64,000 nucleotides of DNA from Mucilaginibacter rubeus (lineage in GTDB: Bacteria > Bacteroidota > Bacteroidia > Sphingobacteriales > Sphingobacteriaceae). The DNA lies in NCBI RefSeq assembly GCF_014643835.1, contig NZ_BMKD01000003.1:682001-746000 (forward strand), in the 5' to 3' direction. The notes under the pieces are model-generated. The model searched no databases. It had not been told where the DNA came from and worked only from the letters and a program-made list of their open reading frames with translations. The position numbers were made by a program, and so were the translations under genes. Positions 1-8,447 of this stretch are shown one piece after another; the first letter of the stretch is position 1; every line of letters starts with the position of its first letter.

Positions 1-71
1 AAAAAAACAAGGTTATATATTTATGCATTCAGTAATTTAGCGGCTGATTAATTAAGCAAATTTACGGATAA

Positions 72-761
72 ATGAGCATTGCAGATAACATCAGAAGCTT
101 AAAAAAGGAAACGGAAGCAGATAAGGTAATATTATTGGCCGTATCAAAAACAAAACCTGTTGCAGATGTACAGGAAGCCTATGATGCCGGACAGCGCCTT
201 TTTGGCGAAAATATAGTGCAGGAAATGGTTGAGAAGTATGAGCAACTGCCTAAAGATATCGAATGGCATTTGATTGGTCACCTGCAAACCAATAAGGTAA
301 AGTATATAGCGCCTTTTGTAAGTATGATCCAGTCTGTTGATAGCCTGAAGCTTTTGCACGAAATCAACAAACATGCTGAAAAAGCCGGAAGGGTAATTGA
401 TTGCCTTTTGCAAATTTATATAGCCGACGAAGAAACCAAATACGGACTGGGCTTTGATGAAGCAATAGAATTGCTGCGCTCTGAAGAGTTTGCTGCAATG
501 AAAAACGTTCGTATCCGTGGCTTGATGGGCATTGCTACAAACACCGATAACGAAAAGCAGATCAAGGAAGAATATTACGAGCTGAATACCTTTTTTGAAG
601 GCATAAAATTGAGCTATTTCAGGAAGGAAGAAAGTTTTGATATTTTGTCGATGGGCATGTCGTCGGATTATAAACTGGCCATTGAGCAGGGCAGTAATAT
701 GGTGCGTTTAGGCAGTACTATATTTGGCGGCAGGGTAATTAAGCATTGGAAAAATAATTGA
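72..761 (+). CDS. YggS/PLPBP family pyridoxal-phosphate-binding protein
   Basis: The 229-residue product matches the YggS/PROSC family of cytosolic single-domain PLP-binding proteins, which act in vitamin B6 and amino-acid homeostasis and have no established catalytic reaction. The PLP lysine is K26 in LLAVSKTKP. Other family blocks are visible: LFGENIVQE, WHLIGHLQTNK and, near the C terminus, SMGMSSDYKLAIEQGSNMVR followed by LGSTIFGGR. Length is normal for the family. The ATG at 72 is the first start after stop codons; no strong Shine-Dalgarno is present, as is common in Bacteroidota. It is followed by a 475-base palindrome-rich gap, so it is probably monocistronic. Confidence 0.93.
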   Translation: MSIADNIRSLKKETEADKVILLAVSKTKPVADVQEAYDAGQRLFGENIVQEMVEKYEQLPKDIEWHLIGHLQTNKVKYIAPFVSMIQSVDSLKLLHEINKHAEKAGRVIDCLLQIYIADEETKYGLGFDEAIELLRSEEFAAMKNVRIRGLMGIATNTDNEKQIKEEYYELNTFFEGIKLSYFRKEESFDILSMGMSSDYKLAIEQGSNMVRLGSTIFGGRVIKHWKNN

Positions 762-1236
762 CTGGAATTTGTCTGAACCGGAATTTATGGAATTAAAGAA
801 TTGACAGAATGAAATTACCATTCAAATAACTCGCTTAATTCGATAAATTCCGGTTCAGACGAAAATCCCGCGCGTTCCGCCCGTTGTTGGTGTTGTCACC
901 AACAACATGTTTTTTGAAATGAAATTAAGTGTTCAATTTTTTAAAAACGGGTGTTCAGTTTGTAAGATTGTGAAAAAGCTAAGTATTTGATTGTCAGTTA
1001 TTATGTGTTCATTTTGTTTGAATGGGCAATAATCCGTAAAATTAAATGGTTGATTATCAATTGATTTTTTTTGTGGAATATCTGTAAGTGTTCACACCTA
1101 AAAAAGTTGAACACCTGTTAAAATAAATAGAAAGTTGTTGGTGACAACACCAACAACGGCGCAGAATTGACTGAATGTTTGCCAAATTCGATAAATTCTC
1201 TTAATTCGTTTAATTCGAGTTCAGACAATTAATAAC
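762..1236. repeat. Palindrome-rich intergenic region
   Basis: No coding sequence is visible here. Two nested structures are exact. An 18-base arm at 771-788 (GTCTGAACCGGAATTTAT) has its perfect reverse complement at 843-860. A 24-base hairpin at 883-906 (10-bp stem GTTGTTGGTG, 4-base loop) recurs as its exact reverse complement at 1134-1157, enclosing about 227 AT-rich bases. The flanks on both sides carry AATTCGATAAATTC-like runs and end in TTCAGAC. The arrangement resembles a non-autonomous palindromic element (MITE/REP-like); mobility is inferred, since no transposase is present. Confidence 0.75.
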
Positions 1237-1749
1237 ATGAATAACACAGAAAATAAAATTGAAAGTCAGCACCCCCTTCAGGGGGAGGTTAATATTCGCT
1301 ACGCGGTTCAATCCGATTGTCCCCGTTTAATGGAGCTGGTACACGAATTGGCGTTATATGAAAAAGCGCCGGAAGAGGTTACCGTAACCCTGCAGCATTT
1401 TGAAGAAACCGGGTTTGGCCCTAACCCTGTCTGGAAAGCTTTTGTGGCCGAAGTTGACGGCGTTGTGGTTGGTTTTGCCTTGTACTATGTTCGCTACTCC
1501 ACCTGGAAAGGCTCCCGCATGTACCTGGAAGATCTGATTGTAACCGAAGAGATGCGCGGCAAGAAGATCGGCAAGCTACTTTTCGACAGGCTGCTCCGGG
1601 AAGCTAAAGAAAGAGGTTTCAGCGGTATGGTTTGGCAGGTGCTCGACTGGAATGAACCGGCCATTAACTTTTACAATAAGTACGGCGCGAATATTGAGGC
1701 GGGCTGGTTAAATGCTTCGCTTTCAAAAGAGCAGTTGTTAAACTACTAA
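1237..1749 (+). CDS. GNAT family N-acetyltransferase, SSAT-like
   Basis: A 170-residue GNAT fold. The acetyl-CoA-binding motif A is clear in LEDLIVTEEMRGKKIGKLLF, followed by the C-terminal motif B region WNEPAINFYNKYGA. The overall pattern (MELVHELALYEKAPEEV near the N terminus) resembles spermidine/diamine acetyltransferase-like proteins, but the substrate cannot be read from sequence. The conserved domain begins near residue 20. The preceding residues are encoded partly by a perfect hairpin (CCCCC-TTCA-GGGGG at 1272-1285), suggesting the N-terminal extension derives from a repeat. It starts a run of three same-strand genes with short gaps (10 and 0 bases). Confidence 0.88.
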   Translation: MNNTENKIESQHPLQGEVNIRYAVQSDCPRLMELVHELALYEKAPEEVTVTLQHFEETGFGPNPVWKAFVAEVDGVVVGFALYYVRYSTWKGSRMYLEDLIVTEEMRGKKIGKLLFDRLLREAKERGFSGMVWQVLDWNEPAINFYNKYGANIEAGWLNASLSKEQLLNY

Positions 1750-1759
1750 TACTATACCT

Positions 1760-2557
1760 ATGAAAAATCTGGGCCTGTTGTTTTTTATGGCGATGGGATT
1801 ATCATCGTGCCAGTGGGGCGTTCCTAATAAAATTCCCGAGAAGTCATTTGATACCCTGCGTTATGCTTATAAAGTCATCAAAGCACGGGCAGCAGATTGT
1901 GGCGTTAAATCTGATAGCGCCTGTACGGTGGTAAAAATTAATTACCCTGTTTTCGACAGCGCCAAAACTTTAAATGATACCATAACCCGTAAGCTTACAT
2001 CGATGTTTGCTATGGATGGAAAGCCCGACACCAGCCTGGAGCTGATGAGCAAAAGGTTCCTGAAATCATATGATGAATTCAGGAAGACTAACCTGCGGTC
2101 GGGAATGTTTTTTACGCTGGATGATTCCGTTAAGGTAATCCACCAGGATTCGAGCTTAACAACGCTCGAAGTACGGGGCTATTCATACACTGGTGGTGCT
2201 CATGGCAGCACATCAGTCGGCTTTATAAACTGGGATGCCAAAGCCGGTAAAAATCTCAAACTTGATGATGTTCTTGTTGACGGGTATCATGATAAATTAA
2301 ATGCCGTTGCCGAGAAACTCTTCAGGAAGAATGAAAAATTAAGTGATACCGCATCACTCGCCGCTAACTATTTTTTTAAGGATAACAAATTCGCGCTCAA
2401 TACTAATTTTTCCATTACGCCACTTGGGATTAAATTTTTGTATAATCAGTATGACATTAAACCATACGTGGCCGGTATTACCGAATTGTTTATTCCTTAC
2501 GCACAGATCAAATCATTAGTACAGCCGGGTTCGGTTGTAAGTCAATTCATTAAATAA
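1760..2557 (+). CDS. DUF3298/RsiV-like domain lipoprotein
   Basis: The 265-residue product begins with a lipoprotein signal peptide (MKNLGLLFFMAMGLSSCQ, lipid-attachment Cys about residue 17), so it is probably anchored in the periplasm or outer membrane. The C-terminal half has the DUF4163/DUF3298 signature seen in RsiV and PdaC-like proteins: SYTGGAHGSTSVGFINWD, then a hydrophobic strand-rich region to the end. RsiV binds lysozyme and PdaC is a deacetylase accessory region, but no catalytic motif is visible here, so the function is unknown. The stop codon abuts the start of the aspartokinase gene, implying co-transcription. Confidence 0.78.
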   Translation: MKNLGLLFFMAMGLSSCQWGVPNKIPEKSFDTLRYAYKVIKARAADCGVKSDSACTVVKINYPVFDSAKTLNDTITRKLTSMFAMDGKPDTSLELMSKRFLKSYDEFRKTNLRSGMFFTLDDSVKVIHQDSSLTTLEVRGYSYTGGAHGSTSVGFINWDAKAGKNLKLDDVLVDGYHDKLNAVAEKLFRKNEKLSDTASLAANYFFKDNKFALNTNFSITPLGIKFLYNQYDIKPYVAGITELFIPYAQIKSLVQPGSVVSQFIK

Positions 2558-3814
2558 ATGCTTGTTTTTAAATTCGGAGGGGCATCAGTTAAGGATGCCG
2601 CGGGTGTTACCAACCTTGCTAATGTTGTAAAACAATATACGGGTCAACAATTGCTCATCGTGATATCGGCTATGGGCAAAACTACCAACGCGCTGGAGAA
2701 GCTTACCAAAGCCTACATGGAGCAAACCGATGATATGCACGGGATCTTTAACGAAATCAAAGAATATCACTACAACATTCTGAGCGGATTATTTGAACCG
2801 GGCCACCCTGTATTTGATGAAGTTGCCAATACCTTTGTGGAGATTGACTGGGCCATAGAGGATGAGCCACACGATAGCTATGATTTTGTATATGATCAGA
2901 TCATATCCATCGGCGAACTGGTATCAACCCGGATAGTTAATGCCTACCTGAACAAGGTTGGGTTCAAAAGTAAATGGCTTGATGTACGCGGATATGTGCA
3001 TACCGATAATACTTACAGAGAGGGTATAGTAGATTGGGATAAAACTAAAGAAAGTATCAGCAAGGATATTCCAACCTTACTTGAAAAAAGTATTGTTGTA
3101 ACCCAGGGCTTTTTGGGCGGCACCTCCGAAAATTTTACCACCACACTTGGTCGCGAAGGGTCTGATTACACAGCATCTATATTTGCAGCTTGCTTGGGCG
3201 CCGAATCGGTTACTGCCTGGAAAGATGTTCCGGGCATCCTGAACGCCGATCCGAGATTTTTTGCTGATACGGTTAAATTTGATGAGCTCTCCTATACGGA
3301 AGCCATCGAAATGACCTATTACGGGGCCAGTGTCATCCATCCAAAAACCATCAAACCCTTACAAAATGCTAAAATACCACTGCTGGTAAAGCCGTTTACA
3401 GACCCATCTGCGCCCGGTACAGTAATTAAAGAAGATGGACATAATCAGTTTACCAAGCCGGTGATCATCCTGAAACAAAACCAGGTATTACTGTCAGTAT
3501 CAGGTAAGGATTACTCTTTTATAACGGAAGATCACCTTAGCGATGTGTTTCGCCTGTTTGCTCAAAACAATGTTAAGGTAAATGTGATGCAAACATCAGC
3601 ATTAAGTTTTTCCGTTTGCTTTGATTTGAACGAAGAGCGTTTTGAAAAGCTATTAACTGGTCTTAAACAGGATTTTAAGGTGAAGTATAATGAGGGTTTA
3701 ACGCTTATTACAGTACGCCATGACGGGGCGAATACCGTTAAGAAACTAACCGAAGGCAAAACCATTTTGCTGGAGCAAATTAGCAGGAATACGATACAAG
3801 TGGTGGTGAAGTGA
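2558..3814 (+). CDS. Aspartate kinase
   Basis: A 418-residue monofunctional aspartokinase, the first step from aspartate to lysine, threonine and methionine. The N-terminal amino-acid-kinase motif KFGGASVKD (residues 5-13) and the later TLGREGSDYTASIFAA block, with VTAWKDVPGILNADPR downstream, are diagnostic. The C-terminal ~120 residues (SVSGKDYSFITEDHLSDVF onward) are ACT-like regulatory sequence, so amino-acid feedback is plausible. No homoserine dehydrogenase domain is fused. The ATG directly follows the upstream lipoprotein stop. The gene ends one base before the stop of the convergent toxin gene. Confidence 0.92.
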   Translation: MLVFKFGGASVKDAAGVTNLANVVKQYTGQQLLIVISAMGKTTNALEKLTKAYMEQTDDMHGIFNEIKEYHYNILSGLFEPGHPVFDEVANTFVEIDWAIEDEPHDSYDFVYDQIISIGELVSTRIVNAYLNKVGFKSKWLDVRGYVHTDNTYREGIVDWDKTKESISKDIPTLLEKSIVVTQGFLGGTSENFTTTLGREGSDYTASIFAACLGAESVTAWKDVPGILNADPRFFADTVKFDELSYTEAIEMTYYGASVIHPKTIKPLQNAKIPLLVKPFTDPSAPGTVIKEDGHNQFTKPVIILKQNQVLLSVSGKDYSFITEDHLSDVFRLFAQNNVKVNVMQTSALSFSVCFDLNEERFEKLLTGLKQDFKVKYNEGLTLITVRHDGANTVKKLTEGKTILLEQISRNTIQVVVK

Positions 3815-4153
3815 TTAGCTTTTAATTGAATTTAAAAGATCCTTTAACTCCGCGTCAGTTATTGTTTCAGCTTCGCTTTTATCGTATATCTTAAGAAGAT
3901 AAAGCGTTTCGCTATCTAAATTAATAATAAGATGGGTAATTATCCTGGCACCGCCACTTTTACCTTTGCCTTTGCTGGCAACAGATAAACGTATTTTGAA
4001 ACAATTTTTCCCTATCGGAGTACCATGGTGTGGAGTAACTTCAAGAATATCAAGTAAATTAGCAAAGTCTGCCTTTAGCGAAGGGTATTTTTTTGCAAGT
4101 CGTTTTAATTCTTTGCTAAACCTTGCAATTGGGATAATATTAAAGCTCATCAA
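3815..4153 (-). CDS. RelE/ParE-like toxin of a type II toxin-antitoxin pair
   Basis: A small basic 112-residue protein with the RelE/ParE-fold layout: an N-terminal helical segment rich in Lys (RFSKELKRLAKKYPSLKADF), a central strand block with basic residues (KNCFKIRLSVASKGKGKSGGARIITH), then LYLLKIYDKSEAETITDAEL. The KSGGARIITH to YDKSE pattern is typical of YafQ/HigB-like toxins that cut ribosome-associated mRNA; the exact target is not shown by sequence. Its start overlaps the antitoxin gene by 14 bases, the usual toxin-after-antitoxin order. Its stop codon abuts the aspartokinase stop. Confidence 0.78.
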   Translation of the reverse strand: MMSFNIIPIARFSKELKRLAKKYPSLKADFANLLDILEVTPHHGTPIGKNCFKIRLSVASKGKGKSGGARIITHLIINLDSETLYLLKIYDKSEAETITDAELKDLLNSIKS

Positions 4154-4373
4154 GTAATTCTCTTGCTGTCTTTAATTTTATTTTTCCTTCCTGATGGAGC
4201 TTTACTTCATGGAAAGCGTCCTCGAGGTCGGCTTTAAATTTCTTTTTGGCAGAAGTCTCTTTGGAGAGATCGGGGTTTATAACCTTAACTTTTCCACCGA
4301 GCTTTGAAATGACTTTCAGAATCATTTCAGCATCTTTTTCTTTCAATTTCACTTCAGCGGTTATCATAAGCAA
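4140..4373 (-). CDS. Antitoxin of the RelE-like pair
   Basis: A 77-residue charged protein encoded just upstream of, and overlapping, the RelE-like toxin gene. The C terminus (KLHQEGKIKLKTARELLDEL) looks like the toxin-binding tail of short antitoxins, where an ELLDEL-type ending is frequent. The N-terminal half (AEVKLKEKDAEMILKVISKL) is not a recognisable ribbon-helix-helix, so DNA binding and autoregulation are not assured. Assignment rests mainly on size and genetic arrangement. Confidence 0.7.
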   Translation of the reverse strand: MLMITAEVKLKEKDAEMILKVISKLGGKVKVINPDLSKETSAKKKFKADLEDAFHEVKLHQEGKIKLKTARELLDEL

Positions 4374-4555
4374 TTAATTAAATAAAGATAAGGAATTTAT
4401 ATAAACAAAATGGTTTGTTGAGCAACAACAATACTTATCTGAGTTCTTTTCCTAAAAAGGGTTTAGCCGAGTATTGTTTACGATTTCGGCTGCTCTGTTT
4501 TTGCCTATTCATCCTTATTATACCTGCCTTTAGCCCCAAAAAGCTATATTTGGGC

Positions 4556-5416
4556 ATGAAGGCAATCAACACGATCAGGGATTCAGCAAATATCGGACTC
4601 GGGATTTTATCGGCAGCTTTTGGTCTAAAAGGTTTTTTACTATCAAGCCATTTTATCGATGGTGGTGCTACCGGGGTATCCATGCTGATATCTGATATAA
4701 CCTCCATTCCCATATCTGTTTTGATCTTTGTTATCAACGTGCCTTTTTTATGGATAGGCTACCGGAAGCTTGGACTTTGGTTTGCTATTAAAAGTACCGC
4801 CGCCATTGCTTTGCTTTCATTATGCCTTGCAGTAGTGCAATTTCCGGATGTTACTCATGATAAATTGCTTACCGCGGTATTTGGTGGTGTATTTATTGGT
4901 ACCGGCAGCGGGTTGGCCATGCGGGGTGGAGCCGTGCTTGATGGTACCGAAATCGCAGCGGTGCTGGTAAGTAAAAAGACACAACTGCTAAAGGTGAGCG
5001 ACTTTATTTTACTGCTTAATGTTTTAATATTTGGAGTAGCAGCCTCGGTACTCGGCGTTGAACCGGCCATGTATTCAATATTAACCTATATGGCTGCCGC
5101 CAAAATGATCGACTTTTTGCTGAACGGTATCGAGCAATATTCGGGTATTACCGTAATCTCGACCAAAAGCGATGCGATACGGAGGGCAATAACAGTTACT
5201 CTTGGCCGTGGTGTTACTATTTACCAGGGGAAAAGCGGTTATGGAAAAGATGGCCATGTAAATGATCCCCGGGATATTGTGTTCACTGTGGCTACCCGTT
5301 TGGAAATTCCATCGCTAAAACAAACTATCCTTCGTATCGATCCCAAAGCTTTCATCGTGCAGCAAAGCATTGACGATACAACAGGCGGGTTGTTGAAGCG
5401 CAAGAAACTACATTGA
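4556..5416 (+). CDS. YitT family membrane protein (DUF161 + DUF2179)
   Basis: An integral membrane protein of 286 residues from the preferred ATG at 4556 (MKAINTIRDSANIG). An upstream in-frame ATG at 4415 would add 47 unconserved residues. Five hydrophobic helices cover roughly the first 190 residues, including the DUF161 block SSHFIDGGATGVSML. The cytosolic C-terminal DUF2179 domain is visible as VTLGRGVTIYQGKSGYG and ends in the PKAFIVQQSIDDTTGG region. YitT proteins are widespread and suspected transporters, but the substrate is unknown. TATATTTG lies just before the preferred start. Confidence 0.85.
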   Translation: MKAINTIRDSANIGLGILSAAFGLKGFLLSSHFIDGGATGVSMLISDITSIPISVLIFVINVPFLWIGYRKLGLWFAIKSTAAIALLSLCLAVVQFPDVTHDKLLTAVFGGVFIGTGSGLAMRGGAVLDGTEIAAVLVSKKTQLLKVSDFILLLNVLIFGVAASVLGVEPAMYSILTYMAAAKMIDFLLNGIEQYSGITVISTKSDAIRRAITVTLGRGVTIYQGKSGYGKDGHVNDPRDIVFTVATRLEIPSLKQTILRIDPKAFIVQQSIDDTTGGLLKRKKLH

Positions 5417-5511
5417 AAAGCTTAAAGCCGAAGGCTCAAAGCAAGCATCTTTAAATAATGGTAATAGGATAGCGTTTTCTGGCTTTTAGCTTTCCGCTTT
5501 AAGCCTTCAGC
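5417..5511. repeat. Imperfect inverted repeat between convergent genes
   Basis: The short gap between the YitT gene and the convergent thioesterase gene holds an imperfect inverted repeat. AAGCTTAAAGCCGAAGGCT near 5416 is approximately complementary to AGCCTTCAGCTT near 5503. It may serve as a bidirectional transcription stop. No coding sequence is visible. Confidence 0.4.
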
Positions 5512-5895
5512 TTACAAAACGCTTACCGGGTGCTTATGATCATCAATGGCAACAAAGGTAAAAGTGCCGGTGATGGCTTTTTCGCGCACAAAAGAGTACA
5601 TTTCTTCAATATAGATTTCAACCAAAACTTTTAGGCTGGTATTGCCGATATGTGATACACGGCCAACAAGTTCGATAATGGTACCTGCCGGGATAGGACG
5701 GTTAAAGTCGATCCTGTCGGATGATACGGTAACCATTTTTTTACGGGTAAAACGGGTGGCCGTAATGAAGGCTACCTCGTCCATCATGGCCATTGCCGAA
5801 CCTCCGAAAAGCGTGTCGTAATGATTGGTGTCGCTCGGGAATACGGTTTTGAATATCCGTGATTCGGCTTCTTTAATTCGTTCTTCAGTAGTCAT
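5512..5895 (-). CDS. Hotdog-fold acyl-CoA thioesterase
   Basis: A 127-residue single hotdog domain of the YciA/ACOT type, expected to hydrolyse acyl-CoA in the cytosol. The signature DTLFGGSAMAMMDEVAFITA includes the catalytic-type Asp of the hotdog helix. VTVSSDRIDFNRPIPAGTII forms the central strands. Substrate chain length cannot be inferred. It lies 52 bases downstream of fabH on the same strand, across a small hairpin, so it may be co-transcribed with this fatty-acid gene. Confidence 0.86.
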   Translation of the reverse strand: MTTEERIKEAESRIFKTVFPSDTNHYDTLFGGSAMAMMDEVAFITATRFTRKKMVTVSSDRIDFNRPIPAGTIIELVGRVSHIGNTSLKVLVEIYIEEMYSFVREKAITGTFTFVAIDDHKHPVSVL

Positions 5896-5912
5896 TGAGT
5901 TGAATTTTAACT

Positions 5913-5931
5913 CCCTCTCGTTTGGAGAGGG
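5913..5931. repeat. Short palindromic repeat (GAGAGGG family)
   Basis: A perfect 7-bp stem, CCCTCTC (5913-5919) and GAGAGGG (5925-5931), with loop GTTTG, lies between fabH and the thioesterase gene. The surrounding GGGTTGGGGGTGAGG text resembles a dispersed Bacteroidota intergenic repeat. It is not followed by a T-tract on the minus strand, so termination is doubtful. Confidence 0.5.
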
Positions 5932-5947
5932 TTGGGGGTGAGGTCGC

Positions 5948-6946
5948 TTATCTCAATTTACCCCACTTTAAATAAGTGGCGCCCCATGAAAACCCGGCGC
6001 CAAATGCTGTCAGGATCATGTTATCGTTCTCTTTAAAATCTTCTTTATAATCCCACAACGCCAGTGGGATAGTGGCGGCTGTGGTGTTACCATAACGGTC
6101 GATGTTGATCTTAACACGGCTTTCAGGCAGGCCCAAAGCATCACCTACGGCGTGGATAATGCGGTAATTGGCTTGGTGGGGGATTAGCCAGTTAATATCA
6201 TCTATGGTAAGGTTGTTACGCTGCAGCACAGATGTGCAGCTTTCGGTCATGCCTTTAATGGCCGCTTTAAAAACTACGCGACCGTCCTGACGTATATAGT
6301 GCAGTTTACCATCGAGGGTTTCTTCTGATGCAGGGTTCATAGAGCCGCCGCCAGGTACATATAAATGTTCCCGCCCGTGACCATCAGTTTTAAATACACT
6401 GTCAATAACGCCCAGATCTTCAGAAGATGGTTCAAGCAATACCGCGCCGGCGCCATCGCCAAAGAGGATACAAGTGTTGCGGTCGGCATAGTTTACAATG
6501 GCGCTGTTTTGATCGGCACCGATAACTATTACTTTTTTATAACGGTTGCTTTCAACCAGGCTCGAGCCAAGGGTAAAGGCATAAAGGAAACCACTGCAGG
6601 CCGCATTAACGTCAGACGCCCAGGCATTGCTTAAACCGCATTTATCACAAACGATGCTGGCGGTAGAAATAAGCAGATAATCGGGGGTTGAAGTGGCTAC
6701 AATAACACAGTCAATTTCAGAAGGATCAACTTGGGCATTTTCAAGTAAATTTTTTACCGCAAAGGCAGCCATGTCTGAAGTAGCGAGTGTTCTGTCGGCG
6801 AGGATTCTTCTTTCTTTGATCCCTGTACGTGAAACTATCCAGTCGCTGTTAGTTTCAACCATTTTTTCTAAATCACTGTTAGTTAAAATGTTGTCGGGAA
6901 CATATCCACCTACACCGGTAATCACCGCACTGCTTTTTAATGCCAT
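5948..6946 (-). CDS. fabH: Beta-ketoacyl-ACP synthase III
   Basis: A 332-residue FabH, which condenses acetyl-CoA (or another short acyl-CoA) with malonyl-ACP to start fatty-acid synthesis. The Cys-His-Asn triad is readable as C117 in NAACSGF, H257 in IPHQAN and N287 in YGNTTAATIP. The C-terminal GAGFSWGA loop is conserved. Length is standard. In-frame upstream sequence gives no better start than the ATG at 6946. This is a stand-alone fabH, outside a plsX/rpmF cluster. The family also contains paralogues used in secondary metabolism, so initiation of bulk fatty acids is likely but not proven. Confidence 0.93.
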   Translation of the reverse strand: MALKSSAVITGVGGYVPDNILTNSDLEKMVETNSDWIVSRTGIKERRILADRTLATSDMAAFAVKNLLENAQVDPSEIDCVIVATSTPDYLLISTASIVCDKCGLSNAWASDVNAACSGFLYAFTLGSSLVESNRYKKVIVIGADQNSAIVNYADRNTCILFGDGAGAVLLEPSSEDLGVIDSVFKTDGHGREHLYVPGGGSMNPASEETLDGKLHYIRQDGRVVFKAAIKGMTESCTSVLQRNNLTIDDINWLIPHQANYRIIHAVGDALGLPESRVKINIDRYGNTTAATIPLALWDYKEDFKENDNMILTAFGAGFSWGATYLKWGKLR

Positions 6947-7120
6947 AAATATTATATACTCTCAAAAAAACATGCAAAGATAGAGAAATTTGACGGTTTA
7001 AAGCTGTCATGCAACTGTATGTTTATACAATCTCATCTTTTCGCACACCGATAATTTGCTGTTTATCGACACAAAAACGCATCTAACCGACACATGTTTT
7101 AACACTTATTGTACTGCTTT

Positions 7121-7128
7121 TACTTTTG
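7121..7128 (+). promoter_or_regulatory. Putative -7 element upstream of the intradiol dioxygenase-like gene
   Basis: TACTTTTG matches the Bacteroidota -7 consensus TAnnTTTG and lies 40 bases before the preferred ATG at 7168. No clear TTG is seen at the expected -33 position, so this is a weak call. It overlaps the TTG of a longer alternative reading frame, which supports the internal start. Confidence 0.4.
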
Positions 7129-7167
7129 AATCAACGATTTAGATTAAACTTAAAAGGAGAACAAACA

Positions 7168-7896
7168 ATGGAAAGAAAGAACTTTTTAAAAAGCCTGGTA
7201 ATTGGCGCAGTGTCATCGTCGGTATTGGTTGAGGCCTGCAAAAAAGATGCTGATACCGTCACAACTACTACCACTTCATCTTCCGGCAGTACCTCGGGTT
7301 CAACCGACACAGGCAGTTGCAGTGTTGCGCCTACCGAAACGGAAGGTCCATATCCAACACATTCGCCTGCTTCATATGTAAGGAGCGATATTACCGATGG
7401 CCGTACCGGGTATAAACTTACCGTGAAAATTACAATCAACAATAGCAATAATAGCTGTAGCGCGCTATCGTCAGCGTTGGTTGATATCTGGCATTGCGAT
7501 GCGGAAGGCAATTATTCTGAATATGGCGGCAGCGGTACACAATCAACAAATTATACATCAGTTCATTTTTTACGTGGCAGGCAAACTACCGATTCAAATG
7601 GCCTGGTAACTTTTACATCTATATTTCCAGGGTGGTATACGGGCAGGGCTACACATATTCACGTTCATGTGTATAACTCATCGGGTACATCATTGAAAGT
7701 AACACAGATCGCTTTTCCGGAAGGTTCCGGCACGGCCCTGGCGGCTGTTAATGGTTATGCTAAAGGCATGAGCGGATATACGTATAACGCGAGTGATAAT
7801 GTGTTTAGCGATGGATATACGCTTGAAACTGCTACTGTTACCGGTAGCACCACCGCCGGTTTTGTATTGGCTATCAGCTTAAGTGTACCTGCTTAA
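7168..7896 (+). CDS. Intradiol ring-cleavage dioxygenase-like exported protein
   Basis: From the ATG at 7168, preceded by AAAAGGAGAA, the product is 242 residues. An N-terminal export signal (MERKNFLKSLVIGAVSSSVL) ends at EACKKD and is followed by a Thr/Ser-rich linker. The catalytic domain resembles the protocatechuate 3,4-dioxygenase beta chain: VDIWHCDAEGNYSEY supplies a first Tyr ligand, and FPGWYTGRATHIHVHV supplies the second Tyr and the two His ligands of the Fe(III) site. Real members cleave catechols; secreted Bacteroidota homologues are poorly characterised. An upstream TTG at 7126 is unlikely because it overlaps a promoter-like element. Confidence 0.82.
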   Translation: MERKNFLKSLVIGAVSSSVLVEACKKDADTVTTTTTSSSGSTSGSTDTGSCSVAPTETEGPYPTHSPASYVRSDITDGRTGYKLTVKITINNSNNSCSALSSALVDIWHCDAEGNYSEYGGSGTQSTNYTSVHFLRGRQTTDSNGLVTFTSIFPGWYTGRATHIHVHVYNSSGTSLKVTQIAFPEGSGTALAAVNGYAKGMSGYTYNASDNVFSDGYTLETATVTGSTTAGFVLAISLSVPA

Positions 7897-7924
7897 AAAA
7901 CCATTTTGTTTTTTGAACCATCAT

Positions 7925-8446
7925 ATGCAAAAGCGCGTCATCATTCTATGTTATCGTAAAATCATCGATATCCGGTCGTTCAAGCAATGGGATAAGCTGG
8001 TTTTTGAAAGCACCTACCTGGAATTTAAAATGCAGGCCCAGAACTTTAGCCAGGGAACAGCCTATACTTCCTATTCCGAGTTGTTAAGAAATGTGCCCAA
8101 TGCTCAGCGTTTAGCCGGTATGGTTACACCATCGGTTACAGGTTATATTCAGCAGCTTGGCAGTATTATGCCTGATATTTTAAATAATGTTGGCAGACGG
8201 TTTCTGACGTTCAGCAAGTTTCAGTTGGAGATCATCAATTCGGATATTAATGATAAGGATAAACACCAGGTCGCGGTTAATTTTTATTCCGAACCGTTGT
8301 TTTGGCATGATACCATAGATAATTATCTGCTGATATCCGCTCAACAGGCCGAAAATCAGTTAAATGTCGAAAATAATTGCATATCCACCAACCTTATGCA
8401 ATTGCAGCCGTATATAAACATAACTTCATTGCAATATCACAATTAA
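7925..8446 (+). CDS. Uncharacterised protein encoded before the pirin-like gene
   Basis: I do not recognise this family. From the ATG at 7925 (MQKRVIILCYRKI) it is 173 residues, mostly polar, without a signal peptide or transmembrane segment. A longer form from 7883 would overlap the dioxygenase gene. A central stretch around VPNAQRLAGMVTPSVTGYIQ is predicted helical. The stop is one base before the ATG of the pirin-like gene, so the two are almost certainly co-transcribed and translationally coupled. Confidence 0.6.
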   Translation: MQKRVIILCYRKIIDIRSFKQWDKLVFESTYLEFKMQAQNFSQGTAYTSYSELLRNVPNAQRLAGMVTPSVTGYIQQLGSIMPDILNNVGRRFLTFSKFQLEIINSDINDKDKHQVAVNFYSEPLFWHDTIDNYLLISAQQAENQLNVENNCISTNLMQLQPYINITSLQYHN

Positions 8447-8447
8447 C

